Assembly: GCA_001275005.1 (NCBI GenBank)
Contig: JWZX01002281.1
Span: 1-18,162 of the forward strand
Origin: Chrysochromulina tobinii
Taxonomy: Eukaryota; Haptophyta; Prymnesiales; Chrysochromulinaceae
Direction of reading: 5' to 3'
DNA length: 18,162 nucleotides
Part shown: positions 1 through 8,616 of the stretch, in pieces
How positions within the stretch are numbered: the first letter of the stretch is position 1
Layout of the letters: each line of letters begins with the position of its first letter
Notes under the pieces: model-generated
Databases searched by the model: none
What the model was told of the DNA's origin: nothing
What the model saw: the letters and a program-made list of their open reading frames with translations, nothing else
Translations under genes and position numbers: made by a program

Positions 1-1
1 C

Positions 2-76
2 TCGTTGTCGCTCGCGGCCTCCGCCCTCGACGACCTGTCGCCGCTCAACACGGCGCTCAACGAGATCCTTAAGTGA
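2..76 (+). CDS. 3' end of an unidentified upstream gene (partial)
   Basis: Frame 2 is open from the window edge to a TGA at 74-76 and reads as a leucine-rich amphipathic stretch ending NTALNEILK. This looks like a protein terminus; frame 1 over the same bases is Arg/Pro-rich and not protein-like. The sequence GTGAGA at 73-78 also fits a splice donor, so the stop may be an artefact of reading into an intron and the gene may continue to the right. Only 24 codons are visible, so no family or function can be assigned. Confidence 0.4.
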   Translation, partial: SLSLAASALDDLSPLNTALNEILK

Positions 77-206
77 GAGACGTGTACGTGCGTGCGCTCA
101 GGACGGCGCTTTCCGAGCTGGGGCGACTCTACGAGGGATCTGGAGGCTCTCAGGGGGGTCTGGTGACGCTCAGGACGGCGCTCAACGGCGCCTCCCGCAC
201 GAGCCT

Positions 207-224
207 TGCCAAAGTACTTTGGCA
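207..224. repeat. 18-bp perfect palindrome
   Basis: TGCCAAAGTACTTTGGCA equals its own reverse complement over all 18 bases. It lies six bases before the first unit of the 30-bp minisatellite and inside the inverted-repeat arms. It could be a cruciform seed or a dimeric protein binding site; nothing in the sequence decides which. Confidence 0.75.
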
Positions 225-230
225 GTGTCG

Positions 231-370
231 CTCACTGGACGAGATATGGTGAGATGGTCGTTCACTGGACGAGATGTGGTGAGATGGTCGTTCACTGGAC
301 GAGATGTGATGAGATGGTCGCTCGCTGGACGAGATATGGTGAGATGGTCGTTCACTGGACGAGATGTGGT
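231..370. repeat. 30-bp minisatellite, about 4.7 units
   Basis: Units begin at 231, 261, 291, 321 and 351 (the last covers 20 bases). The core is CACTGGACGAGATRTGG followed by TGAGATGGTCG. Units differ at only a few positions (ATATGG, ATGTGG or ATGTGA; TTCACT or CTCGCT), so expansion is fairly recent. Because 30 is a multiple of three, several frames on both strands stay open across it. I do not regard those frames as genes. Confidence 0.9.
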
Positions 371-535
371 GTGTCACTCCCGCCTCCCCCGATCCCGTGC
401 GCATGTTGATTCCCAATTCCGTTGAGAACATCTTCATGCTGTGGTGCCGCATACCCGCGTACTCCGGCACCTGTGCAAACTGCAGAGCGCCGTCCTGAGC
501 ACCAGACGATCGGATGGTGAGGTACATGTTATCGT

Positions 536-1100
536 ATTGCGGCGGACTGAGTGGTGGCGGGATTGGCGGCAGAGATGATGGAGGAGTGGGGTGGGTGTCG
601 TGACTGTTGTAAGGGTGGCGGAGGTGAGGGCGAAGGGTTTGGTGGAGGTGCTCAGGCGAGTTGTGAGGGTGGCGAGCCCGGAGGCGGCGCCGACTGGAGC
701 GGCCAGCGGCGAGGGTGGCGGCGGTGAGTGAAGCGGGTTAAGGCGGAGGTGGAGAGAGGGGGTTGGTGACTGAGGCGGTGGGGAGGGCGGCGGCGAGGGC
801 GGCGGCGAGGGCGGCGGCAGGGACGGTTGTGTAGACGGTCCGATCTGAGGCAGAGGTGAGGCGCGGCGGAGGTGAGGGTTGTGGCGGGGCTGCGGCGGGG
901 GCTGCCGTGCGGTGCGGTGATGTGCATGTGGTGCGAAAGTGCTGCAGACGATCCAGGGGGATATTCCCCCAGGGCGTGCTGTGTGTCTAAAGAGAGAGGA
1001 CCCGGGCGAAACCTGTGAAGATGATACACTTCTTACTAGTTGTAGTATACCGGTCATTTTTATCCGTGTCCATTCGTCGGTCTCTCTCGGGTGTGTGCTG
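536..1100. other. G-rich low-complexity intergenic sequence
   Basis: No gene is supported here. The plus strand is strongly G-biased, with many GGTGGCGG-like words and a 12-base GAGGGCGGCGGC tandem near 784-820. A minus-strand open frame (434-1159) contains a short SPPP repeat, but its composition is what this G-rich tract would give by chance. The tract could form G-quadruplexes or be part of a promoter. Confidence 0.5.
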
Positions 1101-1117
1101 GGTGTAGGTTGCCGTTC

Positions 1118-1149
1118 CCGCCGGCCGGCCAATTGCGGCCGGCCGGCGG
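1118..1149. repeat. Strong GC hairpin, 13-bp arms
   Basis: CCGCCGGCCGGCC at 1118-1130 is perfectly complementary to GGCCGGCCGGCGG at 1137-1149, with a six-base loop AATTGC. Every stem pair is G-C, so a transcript or single strand here would fold very stably. It lies in the long non-coding stretch upstream of the secreted-protein gene. Its role is unknown. Confidence 0.8.
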
Positions 1150-1719
1150 CGCGCATCACTCAGCAGACACGAGTCAACACGAGTCAGCACATGTTACCTC
1201 CGCCGGCCGAGGGTCTTCTAACCACTAAGCACTAACGCCGGCGTACGGTACGTGTGTTCGAAACTTCGAATGTCGATACGCGCTATTCCGCTATACTATT
1301 GCCGTTTGCCGATCACAATCCCGCCCCCAGCTACCCCAGCAGTAACCAGTATCGGCCAGCGACAGCGGCCGGGCATGATCCATCCCTGTGCGCTGTCGGC
1401 TGGGAGAGATTACGGTCGTACTCAGTACCATCACATTGAGCGTTGATCTGGGGGCGCGGGGGCAGCGGTGTTGCGGTGAGCGGAGCCGTCCTTTGGAGAC
1501 GGAGTTGTGGTCTGGGGTGAGCGCGGAGGAGGCCCGAGCTGAGCTCTAGCAGCGTAGCAGGAGACGTGAGCGCGGGGGACCGCGACGAAACTGACTGACT
1601 GACTGGAGACGTGGGCTGCGTGGGCCAAACTTGACTGTGGTCTCGTCTCAAACGGCCACGTCGATCGACGGAAAAACGGGCTTCATGGGGGTACAGAACG
1701 ATGTCGGTACCGCGAACCC
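1150..1719. other. Intergenic and presumed 5' flank of the secreted-protein gene
   Basis: I see no supported gene. Small items are a CGTACGGTACG palindrome near 1242-1252, a CTGA/GACT tetranucleotide run at 1591-1605, and an upstream ATG at 1701. That ATG opens a short reading frame out of frame with the main start at 1720 and could act as an upstream ORF. The promoter probably lies here, but I find no diagnostic TATA box. Confidence 0.4.
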
Positions 1720-2463
1720 ATGTCTCGCTCGCTGATTTTTCTTGCATTCGCCGCTGTTCTTGCTAGCGCGAAAGCGCTGCCGCTTTCGACGGCGCCGATC
1801 GTTGAAGCCGCCGGCAATTCTGCTGAGGCGTCTGCTCGTTACCTGCAAGAGGAGGAGAAGTCCAAGTTCAGCATTATGTCTCTCTTCAAGTCACGAAAAG
1901 GCGAAAAAGAGAAGTCGGCGAAAGAGAAGTCTGCGAAAGAGAAGTATCGCAAGCCACCCGGGGCCTCCTCCTTCGAGCCGCCTTCGACCGACTACGCGAG
2001 CATGCGCGCGAGCGTGGGCAGCCTCGGAGGGGACAATGTCATGTCGGCCAAGTTCGCCAAGAACTTCAAGCAAATGGTGGGGTGGTGGTGCCAAAAGGAG
2101 GAAAATAAGTCCAAGAATCTTTGCAAGCTGCACGCTGTGGGTACGTCGTCGATGGAGGAGCTCCAGAAGCAGGCCTCTCTCAGTGAAAGCAAGGAGGCCG
2201 CCAACTCGTACTGCAGTGACCCGACGTATCGTGCCAGGATCGTGTGCGTGCAACCACGGGCCCAAGGCGCTGCCGGTGGCAAGCCACCCAAGCCACCGAA
2301 GAAGTTCCCGATCCTGGATAGAGTTTCCGACGTCAACGACCTCGAGGCGTTGGTCGAGACTACCAAGACTCCCGTGTCAAAAAGTGCCAAGGCCGCAGCA
2401 AAGGCCAAGGCAGTCGCCAAACTGCGCGCGCAACAAGAACGGCAGCCCAAAGATGAAAGCTAA
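1720..2463 (+). CDS. Small secreted protein with duplicated C-x10-C motif
   Basis: The protein has 247 residues and starts with a clear signal peptide (hydrophobic residues about 5-19, likely cleavage after an Ala near 17-19). A degenerate RYLQ-EEE segment follows at 40-46, then a lysine-rich stretch with a KEKSA repeat (about 57-78). The core has exactly four cysteines in two copies of an aromatic-Cys-x10-Cys motif: WWC at 122-124 with Cys135, and YC at 164-165 with Cys176. This suggests two disulfide-closed hairpins. A KPPKPPKK segment and an Ala/Lys-rich tail (221-247) complete it. I cannot name the family; secretion and disulfides are inferred. RYLQ-EEE superficially recalls oomycete RxLR-EER effectors, but one weak match is not enough to call it an effector. 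The gene converges on the ferredoxin gene with only ~105 bp between stops. Confidence 0.8.
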   Translation: MSRSLIFLAFAAVLASAKALPLSTAPIVEAAGNSAEASARYLQEEEKSKFSIMSLFKSRKGEKEKSAKEKSAKEKYRKPPGASSFEPPSTDYASMRASVGSLGGDNVMSAKFAKNFKQMVGWWCQKEENKSKNLCKLHAVGTSSMEELQKQASLSESKEAANSYCSDPTYRARIVCVQPRAQGAAGGKPPKPPKKFPILDRVSDVNDLEALVETTKTPVSKSAKAAAKAKAVAKLRAQQERQPKDES

Positions 2464-2568
2464 TGCTGCGTGTGAGTGTTAGTGGTGAGTGGTGTATCAG
2501 ACGAAATTCCCGCCGCGGCAGACACGAGACAGACACGCGGATCGAGTGCGCCGCACCGACACATCTGC

Positions 2569-3120
2569 TCACCGGCTTCCTCGGAGCCACAACGGCACCT
2601 CGAGCACATTCGTAACGTCGTCGGGAAGCGCGATGATCAGGTTGTGGTCCTGTTCCGTCAGCGTGAGCTGACATCCAAGCCTCGAGCTCTCCGCCAGGAA
2701 TCCGTCCATCACGCTCTCGTCGTTACGTTGCCGTGCCGTTGCACTCGCAGCGACATCCAACATGTCCTCCTCGTCCTCAGATCGTGGCGGAAATGGCCGC
2801 GGCGCGTGTTTAATGATAACGCGGCACGTGGAGCACGAGCACATGCCGCCGCAGGCGCCGCCGGGCCACACGTCGGCCAGGTCGGCTGCCTCGAGCGCTT
2901 GCATCAGCGTACTATTGACGGGCGCCTTGATCTGGAGCACAGTACCCTCGGGCAGATGTACCGTGACGCCGACAATCGCGGTGCTGAGGTCAATATCTGT
3001 GGAGGACAGCGTCTTGCGTGACGGGTCCCACGAAGCGGACGGTGCGGGGCTCAACGCGCGGCGGAGCCGCGAAAGCGGAATGAGACGATTCAACGATGGT
3101 TGTCGCCATCGAAAAATCAT
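2569..3120 (-). CDS. FDX: Adrenodoxin-type [2Fe-2S] ferredoxin, mitochondrial
   Basis: The 183-residue protein carries the vertebrate-type ferredoxin cluster motif C-x5-C-x2-C at Cys90, Cys96 and Cys99, with the fourth ligand Cys150 in the conserved SRLGCQL context. An acidic EDEEDMLD segment (115-122) matches the partner-binding helix of the family. Residues 1-40 are rich in Arg, Ser and Leu with few acids, as in a mitochondrial transit peptide. The family passes electrons from ferredoxin reductase to Fe-S cluster assembly or P450-type partners in the mitochondrial matrix. Two oddities are an extra Cys94 inside the ligand loop, and 50 residues between Cys99 and Cys150 where about 36 is usual. 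The start at 3120 is the first Met and precedes the targeting region. The gene is divergent from SBNO. Confidence 0.92.
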   Translation of the reverse strand: MIFRWRQPSLNRLIPLSRLRRALSPAPSASWDPSRKTLSSTDIDLSTAIVGVTVHLPEGTVLQIKAPVNSTLMQALEAADLADVWPGGACGGMCSCSTCRVIIKHAPRPFPPRSEDEEDMLDVAASATARQRNDESVMDGFLAESSRLGCQLTLTEQDHNLIIALPDDVTNVLEVPLWLRGSR

Positions 3121-3345
3121 CTTCGCGAACTTCGGAAGGCAGCATGTTCGTGCAAGCGCTCGTTTCAGTGGGGGAGGCCTAATGGCCAGTTCAATTAACG
3201 GACCACAGAGCCTTTCACATTCACTTCACGTTCTTTTTCTCGAGGACGCGTCGCACTTTACTACATCGCGTGCCGCATCCGGTCTCGCCTTGCGGAACAG
3301 CTAGCTCGTCCGTCGCGGCATCCTCTCGTCGTCCAGTGCAGCCGA
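3121..3345. promoter_or_regulatory. Shared divergent promoter of FDX and SBNO
   Basis: Only 225 bp separate the two divergent start codons, so both promoters and both 5' untranslated regions must lie here. The sequence is mixed in composition, with an A/T-richer centre (about 3180-3240). I see no clear TATA box or repeated operator-like motif. The assignment is positional. Confidence 0.5.
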
Positions 3346-6300
3346 ATGCAGGTCGGCACGAAGAGGCCGCGACCTGAGGTGCAAGACGAGCTCGCGAAAA
3401 TTGTCACTGCCATTACCTCGCAGATGAGCCGCGGTGTCGTGGATGGACATTTGGTCTTGCTCTCGCAACGGGCCGTCACCCTTTACTCGCAGATCCTGAG
3501 CGAATTATCTCCCACGACGGCCGAATTTAAGGCGGTTAGCGGGGAACTGATCAAGGCGCAGCGGCTTCAGCAGCATCTCGCTCATGCGCTGCAAGTGCAA
3601 GTGCACACGGCTCAGAGCATCGTATCAGAACGAGGCGAACTGGACCGTAGACAAGCCTCCGCTCCTTCATTCGCCAACTCTGCACGTGCGGCTTCCGTGA
3701 GTGAGCAGCAGCGACTGGAGGAGGAGGATGGCGTTGTCCCGGACAAGGATGGCGCCGACTTGTTGGAGCAGGAAGCCGTCGCCGCCGTGCAGGGGAATGA
3801 GAAGAAGGAGCACGTCTTCGCACACTACGTGCCTCGCAAGATTTCCCTCGGGCGGCACCACAAGGACGCGATCGTCGAGTCGTCCGCGATGGCCGCCGTC
3901 GATCCGCCCGACGTGCACTACACCCCCGAGCTGCCGGCGTCGCTGCTCAGGGGCGTGCGCGGCCACGCTGATGCTGCCCGAGGTTGGGATCGACACGAAG
4001 AGGGTGCCCTCTCCTCGGCGCAGCTGGAGACAGTGGTGTACGCTGGGCAGCGGCACGCGAGCTTCAACGGGGACGGCACGCGCTGTGGCTTCTTCCTCGG
4101 CGACGGCACGGGCGTTGGAAAGGGCCGGCAGATTGCGGCCGTCATCCTCGACAATCTCGGCCACGGACGCCATCGTCACATCTGGTGCTCCGTGTCGACG
4201 ACCTTGCTCCATGACGCGCGGCGCGACTTCGACGACCTGGGCCGCTCGAAGGTGCCGTTGCAAGCGCTCCACAAGCTGACCTACGGTGAGCCGCCGCCAG
4301 ATGATGGCGTCATGTTCTGCACTTACCAGTCCCTGATCGCCAAGAACAAGGACGGCGAGTCTCGACTCGATCAGCTCGTCGCTTGGGCCGCCGCAGGGAC
4401 CGGAGTGGACGATCCCAACGACGGACGCCTCTTTGACGGCGTGCTGGTCTTTGACGAAGCGCACCGGGCCAAAAACCTGCAGCCGTCGTCGGATGGTCGT
4501 GGTAAAGGGTCGAAGACAGCCGACGCCGTGCTCGAGCTGCAACGTCGGCTGCCGCACGCTCGAGTGCTCTATGTCTCCGCCACCGCCGCGGCGGATGTGA
4601 AGGATCTCGGCTACATGTCGCGACTCGGCCTGTGGGGCGCGAACACGCCCTTTCGCGACTTCGAGGCGTTTGCGGGTGCGATTGGGCGCGCTGGAGTGGG
4701 CGCCATGGAGCTGGTCGCGATGGACATGAAAGCCCGCGGCTTGTTCGTGGCACGCATGCTCTCCTTCTCGGGGTGCTCGTTTGAGAAGCGCACGTGTGCG
4801 CTCTCGCTTGCCGAGAGAGCGCTGTACGATCAGGCGACGCGATGGTGGGAGGAGCTGCTCAAGGGCTTCGAAGTCTGCATACAGCTCACGGGCTGCGAGA
4901 GCTCGGGCAAATCCTTTTGGGGGGCGCACCAAGCGTTCTTTAAGCAGCTGCTGAACTCATTGAAGTGCCGCTTCGCCATCGAGGAGGTGAGTGTCGTCCA
5001 TTGCCTCCTGATTGCCTCTTCTGATTGCCTCTGATTGCCTCGATGGACTACGTCGAGTGCCCCGTGCTCCAACTGCTGCAGGCCGAGGCCGCGCTGGCGA
5101 GGGGGGAGTGTGTCGTGATCGGCTTGCTCTCAACGGGCGAGGCCAAGGCTAACGAAGCCATCGAGCGCGAGGTGAAGGCGGGGCGCGAGATCGAGACGGA
5201 GGTCAGCACGCCGCACGAGATTGCTCGAGATCTGCTCGAGCGGCACCTGCCAGTTGTGAAGGGATTCGAGCGAATCTCACAGGCGGAGGAGATCCGGGAC
5301 GCCCTGATGCGCAGCTTGGAGGAGATCAAGATGCCCGGCAACGCTCTCGATCTGCTCGTCTCGCACTTTGGCGTGGACGATGTCGCCGAGCTGACGGGAC
5401 GCAAGACGCGCATCGTCACGACACGCGATGGGCGGACGGAGGTCCAGTCACGTGCGCCGCGCGGCGTGACGCATGAGCAACTCAACCTGCAGGAGAAGAC
5501 CGCATTCCTCGAGGGCAAGCGAAGGGTGGCCATCATCTCGGAGGCAGCCTCCTGCGGCATCTCGTTGCATGCGGACGCTCGGTTCGCCAACACGAAACGC
5601 CGGCTTCACATCACTCTCGAGCTGGCCTGGTCAGCAGAGAAGATGCTGCAGCAATTCGGGCGTACGCACCGCTCCAACCAGGTGTGCGCGCCGCATTACG
5701 TGCTCCTTGTGACCGACGTGGGCGGCGAGCAACGGTTCGCTTCGTCGGTCGCTCGCAAGCTCGAGACCCTTGGGGCAATGACGAGGGGCGACCGACGCGG
5801 CGGCCATGGAGCGGCCGCAGACCTCGTCTCGCACAACCTGGATACGTCCCACGGGCACGCCGCGCTAGCGCTCATGCTCGACGCGGTGTCGGAGCACTCC
5901 GAGCGGGACCAGCTGTGGGAACGCGCGCTGCGCCTTCTCAAGTGCCATCGCGACGGCGTGCCTACGCTCCTCGGACTGTGCGTCGTCGCCGTCTCGCAAG
6001 AGTACGTGAGCGCCGCCGTGGGCGCCACGGATGGGGCGTCGCAGCAGGCAGGGAGCGGCGCCACCAAGGCCGCATTGGACAAGGCGACGAATGCGAGGGC
6101 CAGGGCAGCAAAGATCGAGGCCGGCATCCTCCAGCGCCTGCCTCAAGGCCTGATAGTCTACATCCAGAAGCTGCATGAGTGGGCGCGACCCCGCATCCAA
6201 GCCCAGTCCGCAGCGAGCCGCCAACGCCCGACGGAGCGCTCCACGTACGGGGCATGCCCCAAGACCCCGCATGCGCACGGGCTCTCGTGGGTCGAGGCCG

Positions 6301-7364
6301 GCGACGCCCTGCGTCGCATGAAGCTGCTTCCAGTCACAGACGCCGATAGGCACAACATCAACAAGTTTCTGAATCGGCTCCTCGGGCTTCCCGTGGCGAC
6401 GCAGAACTCTCTCTTCTCCTTTTTTAGTGCCATCTTCCGTTGGGTGGTCGTTTCGGCCTTGGCGCAAGGACACGCGGACACGAGCGTCGCGGTCATCGAA
6501 GGCGAGTCGGTGAATATCTCGGGCGAGCCGGAGATTATCTTCCGAGATCCGACCTCCTCCGCCACCTCCCTGATCCATGCGATGCATGTCGACACGGGGC
6601 TTTCGTGGACGTCGGCGTGCGAGCACCTTCACAGCGCGCTGACGAACCCGCTGACGAAACCGACGCAGCTTGGTGGCACCACCGGCTTTTGGCGCCAGGC
6701 GCGCTCGAATCGCATTGTGCTCGCGGTCGAGTTGCCCGCCACGCATACCGATCGGCGGCATCGCGTCCATCGCGTGCTGCGTCCGACGCTCCACACGAGC
6801 GCAAAAGCCCAGTACGTGCCAGCCGCGAAGCTTCGTCAAAGCTACGTGTGCGTGCGCGACGCGACCGAAGCCGAGCACGCGTGGACGGAGGTGTACCAGC
6901 AAGAGGAAGCTTTGCGCCGTCAGGAGCTCTGGCTGCTCTGCGGTGCCATCCTCCCGATCTGGACTCCGCTGGTCGCCGCCCTACAGCGCGAGTCGCGCGG
7001 CAGGGAGCTCGCGTTCTCGGTCAAGAAGTGCACGGTGGGCGAGGTACCCCTGATAGGCGTGGCTCTGACCAAGGAGAATGTGGTGGCCTTGCGTGAGTAC
7101 CTTGCGTCGCAAGAGGGAGGCCGTGCGGAGGATATTGCGCAGGCGGCAAAGAGCCGCGCGGAGGAGCGTCGTCGCTCCAACGCCAGGCCACGAGCCGAAG
7201 CACGCCCGCGGCTCGATGACCCCGAGGCTGCGGCTCCGGAGGTGGAGGAGGAGAGCAGCGAAGACGAAGAAGAGGAGGAGACGGCGCTCACCTTTGGGAG
7301 CGCTGCGCCTGCTGAGGCAGGCGACGGCACCGCTCCTGAGGATCTGCTGAGCATGTTGATTTGA
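3346..7364 (+). CDS. SBNO: Strawberry notch (SBNO) family DExH helicase, two exons
   Basis: Exons 3346-4986 and 5082-7364 join in phase to give about 1307 residues, a usual SBNO length. Visible motifs are Walker A GDGTGVGKGRQ (252-262), DEAH box (370-373), SAT motif (411-413) and the SBNO signatures NTPFRDF and VGAMELVAMDMKARG. Exon 2 has VVIGLLSTGEA, the IISEAASCGISLHAD strand and motif VI QQFGRTHRSNQ (737-747). SBNO proteins are nuclear SF2 ATPases acting as transcription and chromatin coregulators. The acceptor CTGCTGCAG at 5073-5081 is preferred because ending the intron there gives the canonical spacing before the VVIG strand. An alternative AG at 5057 would add eight residues. The C terminus is Arg-rich, then strongly acidic (EEESSEDEEEEE). 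The Met at 3346 is followed by a KRPRPE basic segment, a possible nuclear signal. Confidence 0.95.
4987..5081 (+). other. GT-AG intron of the SBNO gene
   Basis: The donor GAG|GTGAGT at 4984-4992 and the acceptor CTGCTGCAG|G give a 95-nt phase-0 intron. It contains a tandem run of ATTGCCTC-like units (about 5000-5041) that forms a pyrimidine-rich tract. Reading through it meets TGA at 5032-5034. This is the only clear intron in the window and defines the local splice consensus. Confidence 0.8.
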
Positions 7365-7634
7365 AACCACAGGATCACAAATTCCGTACTGTTGTGGCTC
7401 GCGAAAGGCGGGGGGGGGTGTGGGGCACAGTCGCACTGTCGCTGTCGCTGTACGCTGACGCAGGCGGACTCTATCGGTATTCGATTCTGATGTCTGGTAT
7501 GGTGAGGTACAGTAGAGTGGTCGTGTGAGAAGCGGTGCTTGCAATAAATGTCAACGATAGACTTGCACAGGCACGCTTGGGCCATCTCGTTCACTTCACG
7601 CGCTTCTCTCGACGGACCACGTCCACACAGAGAC
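7365..7634. other. Convergent 3' region between SBNO and the PAN-like gene
   Basis: About 270 bp separate two convergent stop codons. It holds a run of nine G (about 7409-7417) and an AATAAA on the plus strand at 7543-7548. It presumably contains both transcripts' 3' ends; no gene is visible. Confidence 0.5.
7543..7548 (+). terminator. Possible polyadenylation signal of SBNO
   Basis: A canonical AATAAA lies 179 bases after the SBNO stop, a reasonable 3' UTR length. Many algae do not depend on this hexamer, so the assignment is tentative. Confidence 0.3.
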
Positions 7635-8372
7635 TCACCTCCTTCCCTTCACCGGTTCCACAGGATCGTTCGGCTCCGGCCCACACGTGCCGCCCGGCTG
7701 CTTCTTGCAAAACCTGTGGTACCAGCCCGGCTGCTTGGGCTCCTTCCACGCGGGCGCCGCGATCGGCGCGACGATGCCCGAGACCCATGTCAACCGCTCG
7801 GGCGGGTCGCCGGGCCACACCTTGTCGGACACGGCCCACGGCCAATCGCTCCGCTGCGCCTCGCGAAACGCCCGAGGGAGAGTGGGCCCGGCAGCGACCG
7901 GGCCCGTGATGTTGCTCTCATGTTTGAGCCAGCACTCGCCCTTTCGGTGCTTGTGGATGTCGTACGAGAAGCAGCGGTCCTCGCTTCCTGGCGTGCTCGA
8001 ACCCGCGCAGTAGACCCACGCGTTGCAGCGACCTCGGCCGCGGCCGCATTGCTTGCCGGGAGCGTATTCGGCCGGCAGCCGCGCCTTTGTGCCGCAGGCC
8101 TGCTGGTGCGCCGCGCACAAGGCACAGCACTCGGCGGCCGAGCCAACAATATTGTTCATACCCCAGACATATGCCGCGTCGCCGGACAGGTCACGGCCAT
8201 CGCGAGCATGGCACGAGAGGCCGGCAGGCAGCGCCGCCGCCGCGTCCGTCCTGGTCGCAAACGAGGCGCCGGCGCAGCCGAGTGTGGCTAGCCACGCGAT
8301 GATCACAAAAGGCCTTTGTTGTCGGAGTGGATGCGGTGCGGGGAGCATCCTTAGGGCATGCAGTGCGTGCAC
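7635..8372 (-). CDS. Secreted Cys-rich PAN/apple-like domain protein
   Basis: The 245-residue protein has an N-terminal hydrophobic segment (about 21-39, PFVIIAWLATLGCAGASFA) acting as a signal peptide or anchor. The mature part carries a PAN/apple-like pattern: AAECCALCAAHQQ (79-91), CNAWVYC (116-122), Cys134, then GECWLKH (146-151). PAN/apple folds are disulfide-stabilised modules binding protein or carbohydrate on extracellular proteins. A later conserved-looking stretch includes ERLTWVSGIV (192-201) and a C-terminal Cys pair (222 and 230). The start at 8372 is the first Met; Met9 would leave a shorter lead to the same hydrophobic core. The reading frame ends within AGGAG|GTGAGT, a perfect match to the SBNO donor, so the gene may splice onward to the left and the visible C terminus may be false. 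No partner or substrate can be named. Confidence 0.75.
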   Translation of the reverse strand: MHALHALRMLPAPHPLRQQRPFVIIAWLATLGCAGASFATRTDAAAALPAGLSCHARDGRDLSGDAAYVWGMNNIVGSAAECCALCAAHQQACGTKARLPAEYAPGKQCGRGRGRCNAWVYCAGSSTPGSEDRCFSYDIHKHRKGECWLKHESNITGPVAAGPTLPRAFREAQRSDWPWAVSDKVWPGDPPERLTWVSGIVAPIAAPAWKEPKQPGWYHRFCKKQPGGTCGPEPNDPVEPVKGRR

Positions 8373-8616
8373 GCAGTGTGAACGTTAACTCGAAGAAATG
8401 TGTCAGCTGTGAACGGGATATTAGAATGGAATTGGAGACTTTTCCCCGGACACGGAAGGATACATGTGGCTCGTGCACACACGACATCTCTAGCGCGAAA
8501 TCGCGACGCCGATCCGCGGCCTCGACTCATCAGTGCAGAGTGGCGCTCGGCAGCTTGGTCGGCTGATGCATGGACCAGCCGAGCTGCTGGCACCCCAAGT
8601 CGAGCTGCGCGACTGC
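8373..8616. other. Intergenic, upstream of the PAN-like gene
   Basis: These 244 bp lie between the start of the PAN-like gene and the stop of the FKBP gene, both on the minus strand. They should hold the promoter of the former and the 3' UTR of the latter. I see no recognisable motif. Confidence 0.4.

Larger units (their letters stand above)
158..507. repeat. Inverted-repeat-bounded segment, MITE-like
   Basis: The left arm at 158-183 (GTCTGGTG, AC, then GCTCAGGACGGCGCTC) is matched in reverse complement by 485-507, identical over 23 bases apart from the two-base AC insertion on the left. The roughly 300 bp between the arms carries a palindrome and a 30-bp minisatellite. A further direct copy of the inner 15 bases lies outside at 96-110. 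The form recalls a small non-autonomous element, but no target-site duplication is evident and there is no transposase, so element status is inference. Confidence 0.4.

Noticed and set aside
150-527. Open frames on both strands over the 30-bp minisatellite (e.g. the HHISSSERPS repeat)
   Set aside because: A 30-bp period keeps frames open automatically. There is no flanking protein-like sequence, and the frames on both strands are equally good.
434-1159. Minus-strand 241-codon frame with an SPPP repeat, resembling an extensin-like protein
   Set aside because: The proline repeat follows directly from the 12-bp GAGGGCGGCGGC tract. The rest is Arg/His/Thr-rich low complexity without a signal peptide or any conserved block.
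1720-2463. Calling the secreted protein an oomycete-type RxLR effector
   Set aside because: The motif is RYLQ rather than RxLR, the organism does not look like an oomycete, and the Cys motif is the stronger feature.
3667-4932. Long minus-strand frame of 421 codons
   Set aside because: It is antisense to SBNO exon 1, which has unmistakable helicase motifs. High GC and codon bias produce the shadow frame.
5865-6902. Minus-strand frame of 345 codons
   Set aside because: It is antisense to SBNO exon 2, Arg/His-rich and without recognisable motifs.
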